In this document: positions 60,323 through 64,000 of the stretch, piece after piece
How positions within the stretch are numbered: the first letter of the stretch is position 1
How the letters are laid out: each line of letters begins with the position of its first letter
Source: Rhodobacteraceae bacterium Alg231-30
Lineage (GTDB): Bacteria > Pseudomonadota > Alphaproteobacteria > Rhodobacterales > Rhodobacteraceae
DNA length: 64,000 nucleotides
Direction of reading: 5' to 3'
NCBI GenBank assembly: GCA_900143615.1
Contig: FREU01000001.1
Coordinates: forward strand, 272,767-336,766
The notes under the pieces: model-generated
The model's input: the letters and a program-made list of their open reading frames with translations, nothing else
What the model was told of the DNA's origin: nothing
Databases searched by the model: none
Position numbers and translations under genes: made by a program

Positions 60323-60351
60323 TTGACTCGGGCCGTGCTGCACCGTAGCAA
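60323..60351 (+). promoter_or_regulatory. Probable promoter of the atp (F0) operon
   Basis: TTGACT (60323-60328) and TAGCAA (60346-60351) are separated by 17 bp, matching sigma-70 spacing, 32 bp upstream of the atpI start. Nothing else in the gap from the LysR gene fits better. Confidence 0.5.
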
Positions 60352-60382
60352 TGCGCCAACGTTAGCGAGGGGTAATTTGCGC

Positions 60383-60712
60383 GTGACCGAGCCGGACCAT
60401 AAGGACAGCATGAAGCGTCTTGAGGAGCGGATCGAGAAGGTTCGCAGAACCCAGGACCCAAAACCCCGTGTTGACGAGCACTATTCGGCGGCCAATCTGG
60501 CCTGGCGCATGGTGATAGAGTTAGTTGCCGGTCTTGGGATCGGCTTTGGCATCGGATACGGGCTGGACAGCCTGTTCGGGACAATCCCGATCTTTCTGGT
60601 GCTGTTCACAATGCTCGGTCTTGCTGCAGGCATCCAGACGATGCTGCGCAGCGCCAAAGAGATCGAGGCGGAGAAATTGGCCGAAGAGGCCAGTAAAGAC
60701 GAGAGGGATTGA
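60383..60712 (+). CDS. atpI: ATP synthase protein I
   Basis: A 109-residue membrane protein, a likely assembly factor of the c-ring. [29 protein letters not shown] and [21 protein letters not shown] are two hydrophobic hairpins of the AtpI/AtpR type, and the termini are charged. A GTG at 60383 with GAGGGG upstream is the preferred start; an ATG at 60410 is possible. It begins the F0 operon and its stop lies 2 bp before the atpB GTG. Confidence 0.88.
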   Translation: MTEPDHKDSMKRLEERIEKVRRTQDPKPRVDEHYSAANLAWRMVIELVAGLGIGFGIGYGLDSLFGTIPIFLVLFTMLGLAAGIQTMLRSAKEIEAEKLAEEASKDERD

Positions 60713-60714
60713 AC

Positions 60715-61473
60715 GTGGCAAGCGAAGCACACGGCGCAGAGACCGGCGGTCTGGTATTCCACCCAATGGATCAATTCATCGTCAAGCCGTTGTTTGGCGG
60801 TGACGTGATCAACTGGTACACACCCACCAATGTCACCTTGTGGCTGGCGATTGCAATTGTGTGTGTGGTTGCCCTGATGGTTGTCGGCACACGCCGCCGC
60901 GCCATCGTGCCAAGCCGCAGCCAGTCGGTTGGCGAGCTGGCATATGGCTTTGTTTACAAAATGGTTGAAGATGTCGCTGGCAAAGATGCCATCAAGTTCT
61001 TCCCATATATCATGACGCTGTTCATGTTCATCGTGTTCGCCAACTTTCTTGGCATGGTGCCGATGGCCTTTACCACCACATCGCATTTTGCTGTCACCGT
61101 TGTGCTGGCGCTGTTGGTCTTTGTGACCGTGACTGTGGTTGGTTTTGCGAAAAACGGCGCGGCTTTCTTGGGGTTGTTCTGGGTGAAATCGGCACCGCTG
61201 CCGCTGCGTCCGGTTCTGGCCATCATCGAAGTCATTTCCTACTTTGTGCGCCCTGTCAGCCACAGCATTCGTCTTGCTGGTAACGTGATGGCAGGCCACG
61301 CGGTGATCAAAGTGTTCGCAGGCTTCGCCGCGATCGCTGTTGTCAGCCCGCTGTCGGTTGTCGCAATCACCGCGATGTACGGTTTGGAGGTCCTTGTGTC
61401 CTTTATCCAAGCCTACGTCTTTACCATTCTGACCTGTGTTTATCTTAAGGACGCTCTGCATCCATCGCACTAA
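60715..61473 (+). CDS. atpB: F0F1 ATP synthase subunit a
   Basis: Forms the half-channels for protons beside the c-ring. About 252 residues and five or six membrane helices. [20 protein letters not shown] contains the essential arginine. [25 protein letters not shown] is the final helix pair. The GTG at 60715, with GAGAGGG upstream, is preferred to the TTG at 60709. Confidence 0.95.
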   Translation: MASEAHGAETGGLVFHPMDQFIVKPLFGGDVINWYTPTNVTLWLAIAIVCVVALMVVGTRRRAIVPSRSQSVGELAYGFVYKMVEDVAGKDAIKFFPYIMTLFMFIVFANFLGMVPMAFTTTSHFAVTVVLALLVFVTVTVVGFAKNGAAFLGLFWVKSAPLPLRPVLAIIEVISYFVRPVSHSIRLAGNVMAGHAVIKVFAGFAAIAVVSPLSVVAITAMYGLEVLVSFIQAYVFTILTCVYLKDALHPSH

Positions 61474-61559
61474 GACGGCATGCGGGGCAGATGTCCCGCT
61501 GTCTCACAGGTTCGTAACTTCACTTTGAATTCTAACTTCCAACGTAAGGAGATACACTC

Positions 61560-61784
61560 ATGGAAGGTCAACTCGCACACATCGGCGCAGGTCTCGCAGC
61601 AATCGGTTCCGGCGCAGCCGCGATCGGTGTTGGTAACGTTGCAGGCAACTTCCTTGCCGGCGCACTTCGCAACCCTTCGGCTGCTGCTTCGCAGACAGCT
61701 ACTCTGTTCATCGGTATCGCATTTGCGGAAGCACTGGGCATCTTCTCGTTCCTGGTTGCGCTTCTGCTGATGTTCGCCGTCTAA
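61560..61784 (+). CDS. atpE: F0F1 ATP synthase subunit c
   Basis: A 74-residue double-helix proteolipid of the proton-driven c-ring. Glu57 ([13 protein letters not shown]) is the proton carrier. GAALRNPSA-like residues form the polar loop. A strong ribosome binding site (AAGGAG) and a stabilising hairpin downstream suit the high c:a stoichiometry required. Confidence 0.97.
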   Translation: MEGQLAHIGAGLAAIGSGAAAIGVGNVAGNFLAGALRNPSAAASQTATLFIGIAFAEALGIFSFLVALLLMFAV

Positions 61785-61808
61785 TCTGAACGGAAACATC
61801 CTTACGTG

Positions 61809-61839
61809 CGGGTGCGGGCGCCGCTGAGTGCCCCACCCG
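61809..61839 (+). other. Hairpin between atpE and atpF'
   Basis: CGGGTG and CACCCG with GGGC/GCCC pairs around a single bulge form a stem of about 10 bp with a 10-nt loop. It lies in the 85-bp gap after atpE. Such structures may stabilise the atpE message for high c-subunit output. No T-run. Confidence 0.5.
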
Positions 61840-61869
61840 TAATCACACGGAAGTTCCCAGGAGGACGAC

Positions 61870-62412
61870 ATGGCGACCGAAACACACGACGCCGCGGGTC
61901 ACGCCGCAGAGGCTGCCTCTGCTCCCGGCATGCCACAGCTCGATTTCTCGAACTGGGGTAACCAGATTTTCTGGCTTTTGATCACATTGGTTGTGATCTA
62001 TTTCGTCCTGTCGCGTATCGCGCTGCCGCGCATTGCGGCTGTTCTGGCTGAGCGCCAGGGGACAATTACGAATGACATCGCTGCAGCTGAAGAGCTGAAA
62101 GCGAAGGCCCTTGAGGCCGAAGATGCTTATAACCAAGCTCTGGCTGATGCCCGCGTTGAAGCGCAGCGCATCGTTGCTGAAGCCAAGGTCGAGATCCAAG
62201 CGGATCTGGACGTGGCGATCGCTAAAGCAGACGCCGAGATTGCAGCCAAGGCCGCAGAATCGGAAAAAGCTATTGCCGAGATCCGCGCCGGAGCATTGGA
62301 AAGCGTTGTAGAAGTGGCCAATGATACGGCTGCTGAGCTTGTCGCCGCATTGGGTGGTACAGCAGATGAGGCGGATGTCTCGGCTGCCATCGATGCGCGG
62401 ATGAAAGGGTAA
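61870..62412 (+). CDS. atpF': F0F1 ATP synthase subunit b'
   Basis: A 180-residue peripheral stalk subunit. [25 protein letters not shown] is the single membrane helix, then a long Ala/Glu/Lys-rich coiled coil. AGGAGG precedes the ATG. b and b' form a heterodimer in photosynthetic and many alphaproteobacterial ATP synthases; atpF follows after 1 bp. Confidence 0.94.
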   Translation: MATETHDAAGHAAEAASAPGMPQLDFSNWGNQIFWLLITLVVIYFVLSRIALPRIAAVLAERQGTITNDIAAAEELKAKALEAEDAYNQALADARVEAQRIVAEAKVEIQADLDVAIAKADAEIAAKAAESEKAIAEIRAGALESVVEVANDTAAELVAALGGTADEADVSAAIDARMKG

Positions 62413-62413
62413 G

Positions 62414-62986
62414 ATGATGCGGATATTCACCACACTCGCTGCCCTGACAGCCGCAAGCCTGAGCGCCGCACCTGCATTCGCTGCAAGTGGTCCGTTCTTC
62501 TCGCTGGGCAACACAGATTTTATTGTTCTGCTTGGTTTCCTGCTGTTTATCGGCGTTTTGTTCTACTTCAAAGTTCCGGCCATGCTTGGCGGAATGCTGG
62601 ACAAGCGTGCGGACGGCATCAAGTCCGAGTTGGACGAAGCCCGTGCGCTGCGTGAAGAAGCTCAGACTGTTCTGGCCTCTTATGAGCGCAAGCAACAAGA
62701 AGTCAAAGAACAGGCAGCTCGGATTGTTGAGCACGCCAAGAGCGAAGCTGAAAATGCTGCTGAGTTGGCCAAGGACGACCTGAAAAAATCCATCGCACGC
62801 CGTTTGGCCGCGGCGGAAGATCAGATTGTGTCGGCTCAGGCTGCTGCAGTTAAAGAAGTCCGTGATCAGGCAATTGTGGTGGCCATTGGGGCCGCGCGCG
62901 ATGTTGTGGCCAAGCAGATGACTGCTGCCAGCGCCAACAAGCTGATCGATGCGGGTATCGCAGAAGTTGACGCAAAGCTGCACTAA
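62414..62986 (+). CDS. atpF: F0F1 ATP synthase subunit b with signal-like N-terminus
   Basis: A 190-residue peripheral stalk subunit. Residues 1-23 (MRIFTTLAALTAASLSAAPAFA after Met1) resemble a Sec signal ending AFA. The membrane helix FIVLLGFLLFIGVLFYFKVP and a long coiled coil (AEEQ/K-rich) follow. The N-terminal extension is known in Rhodobacterales and may be cleaved. The intrinsic terminator at 63013-63037 ends the operon. Confidence 0.94.
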   Translation: MMRIFTTLAALTAASLSAAPAFAASGPFFSLGNTDFIVLLGFLLFIGVLFYFKVPAMLGGMLDKRADGIKSELDEARALREEAQTVLASYERKQQEVKEQAARIVEHAKSEAENAAELAKDDLKKSIARRLAAAEDQIVSAQAAAVKEVRDQAIVVAIGAARDVVAKQMTAASANKLIDAGIAEVDAKLH

Positions 62987-63012
62987 GCAGGTTGTGCTAA
63001 GAATTTAAAAAG

Positions 63013-63037
63013 CCCGGCCAATTTGGCCGGGTTTTTT
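63013..63037 (+). terminator. Intrinsic terminator of the atp operon
   Basis: CCCGGCC and GGCCGGG form a 7-bp stem (extendable through AA/TT) followed by TTTTTT on the plus strand. It lies 26 bp after the atpF stop. The A-run in front makes it usable from the other strand too. Confidence 0.9.
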
Positions 63038-63109
63038 CGTTTTCGCCTGAATGATGCCAAATTGACATGCCACACCCCGCCAAAAGCATGGGCATTTGGA
63101 GGTCGGAAT

Positions 63110-63496
63110 ATGCTGAAAATTGGAACGATGATGGCAGGTTTCGTTGTTTTGGTGGCGTGCGGTGCGGGGTCGACGGCTGTCACAACAACCGCGATCAACC
63201 CAAGCACGGAAGACGTGTTTTGGGCCAAGAACCAGATTGCTGAGAAAACCGACAATCCTGCTCAGGCGCGATTTGCTCCACTGACTGTCATGGCGCTGAG
63301 TAATGGGGATCGGGTGTACTGCGGAGAAATGAGCCGTGCTGCGCAAGGCGGCGACAGCGGTGCCTTCGTGCCGTTTTACATGCGCGCCACAGGGCGGCAA
63401 GTGCAAGCGGTCAACTGGACATCGTCGAGCGCTGAGTTTTCGAGCCGCAAATGTGCCGAAGCCAAGAGCGGTCGCTTTCGTATCGACAACCTCTAA
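63110..63496 (+). CDS. Small lipoprotein, unrecognised
   Basis: A 128-residue exported lipoprotein: MLKIGTMMAGFVVLVACG ends in lipobox VLVAC. Mature DVFWAKNQIAEKTDNPAQARFAPLTVMALSNGD and VYCGEMSRAAQGGDSGAFVPFYMRATGRQ are typical of soluble secreted proteins, with two later cysteines (VYCGE, RKCAEA). No family is named. GGAGG precedes the ATG. It ends in a 4-nt overlap with the stop of the opposite RNase T2 gene. Confidence 0.8.
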   Translation: MLKIGTMMAGFVVLVACGAGSTAVTTTAINPSTEDVFWAKNQIAEKTDNPAQARFAPLTVMALSNGDRVYCGEMSRAAQGGDSGAFVPFYMRATGRQVQAVNWTSSSAEFSSRKCAEAKSGRFRIDNL

Positions 63497-64000
63497 CGCA
63501 CCGGATCAAAGCGTGCATCAGACATGGTGCAATCGCGGATCACGTCGCGGCCACAGGGTACCGGATCAAGCGTTTTTGACAGGCAGATGCGCGCCTCCTG
63601 GATGAAACCGTCGCGGCAGGTGATAGTGACCATGTCCGCGTCAAGCCTTGGGTTTGCTTCAAGAAAGGCCTGTTCCACCACCGCGGCAGGCAGCTTGATC
63701 GAGTTGTCCAATTTGCGAAACACCGGCGGGCGCGTCACACTGTCATAGGCGCGCCGCGCGGTTTCAAAATAGTCTTCACCTGACAGGCCCGAGCAGGTGC
63801 CATGTTTTTTCCATTGATACCAAGCAAGACCCGAGGTGCCCATGATGTCGGACATGGTGCTGGTGAGGCTCCGGGGCGGATTGCGGTGCGGTGTGCGGCA
63901 GTTCGCAGGCCATCCACGATGATACTGGGGCCATAGGCCGTGCAGGATCCAGCCGTGATCTTCGTTGGCATCACATTGGGGGGAATTACGAGCGTCACCT
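63493..64000 (-). CDS. Ribonuclease T2 family protein (3' part; 5' end outside the window)
   Basis: The open frame runs past the end of the window, so the N-terminus and any signal peptide are missing. HGWILHGLWPQY is conserved active-site segment 1, with its catalytic histidine, and WYQWKKHGTCS is segment 2, with the second histidine. Cysteines around them fit disulfides of a secreted RNase. It cleaves single-stranded RNA in the periplasm in its family. It is convergent with the small lipoprotein gene. Confidence 0.93.
   Translation of the reverse strand, partial: GDARNSPQCDANEDHGWILHGLWPQYHRGWPANCRTPHRNPPRSLTSTMSDIMGTSGLAWYQWKKHGTCSGLSGEDYFETARRAYDSVTRPPVFRKLDNSIKLPAAVVEQAFLEANPRLDADMVTITCRDGFIQEARICLSKTLDPVPCGRDVIRDCTMSDARFDPVR

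Noticed and set aside
60481-61470. A 329-codon open frame opposite atpI and atpB
   Set aside because: It is low-complexity, His/Asp-rich sequence caused by antisense reading of membrane helices; the F0 genes are certain.
1-64000. CRISPR arrays, tRNA or rRNA genes, insertion sequences, phage genes
   Set aside because: I looked for regular repeat-spacer units, T-loop signatures with matching acceptor stems, transposase motifs and paired terminal repeats and found none.

Overview
The window looks like a chromosomal segment of a marine Roseobacter-type alphaproteobacterium (Rhodobacteraceae). Pointers are a stand-alone F0 ATP synthase operon (atpI-atpB-atpE-atpF'-atpF) whose b subunit has a signal-like N-terminus, a MipZ-type division ATPase, BluB, an L31 without zinc cysteines, an exosortase E/VPEID-CTERM pair, and dense gene packing with many 1-4 nt overlaps. 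No rRNA, tRNA, CRISPR array, insertion sequence or prophage was seen.

Layout. (1) 0.3-9.2 kb, minus strand: aspartate-semialdehyde dehydrogenase, an MFS transporter, a five-gene Liv-type ABC importer and an aromatic-amino-acid decarboxylase-like PLP enzyme. (2) 9.3-17.1 kb: a homogentisate cluster (hmgA, fahA, RibD/DHFR-like protein, metallo-beta-lactamase-fold protein, FAD monooxygenase, DUF2783 protein, maiA) flanked by two plus-strand MarR regulators. (3) 17.3-20.7 kb: a tiny VPEID-CTERM protein tail-to-tail with an exosortase/CPBP-protease fusion, then mipZ and an rRNA pseudouridine synthase. (4) 20.7-24.9 kb: a Cys/Met-metabolism PLP enzyme, an unrecognised protein, a VOC protein, an MFS transporter and a GFA protein. 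(5) 24.9-36.5 kb: a mainly minus-strand translation/SRP block (ffh, four tandem GNATs, chorismate mutase, rpsP, bluB, rimM, membrane protein, sulfotransferase-like protein, trmD, rplS, rpmE), interrupted before rplS by a plus-strand GH25 lysozyme lipoprotein and a cupin-like protein. (6) 36.6-37.2 kb: a YbaK/ProX-type deacylase. (7) 37.5-53.9 kb: an inositol catabolic cluster (iolJ, iolB, iolC, iolD; three Gfo/Idh dehydrogenases; an IolE-type TIM-barrel protein; a LacI regulator; a PhyH-type dioxygenase; a ribose-type ABC importer) ending at an arabonate-dehydratase-like enzyme. (8) 54-60 kb: DoxX, azoreductase, two LysR regulators, an EamA transporter, an alpha/beta hydrolase lipoprotein, ArsR and a small protein. 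(9) 60.3-63 kb: the F0 operon, then a small lipoprotein and the 3' part of an RNase T2 gene running off the window.

How the parts work together. The homogentisate genes would take aromatic ring intermediates to fumarate and acetoacetate. The iol genes would import and oxidise inositol-type polyols. An identical LacI-type palindrome core in the iolD/iolG divergent promoter region and beside the importer and dehydratase suggests one repressor controls both ends of the cluster. The exosortase pair is the most unusual system: a membrane transpeptidase fused to an intramembrane protease, encoded against a single candidate substrate with a mature domain of only about 26 residues before the sorting signal.
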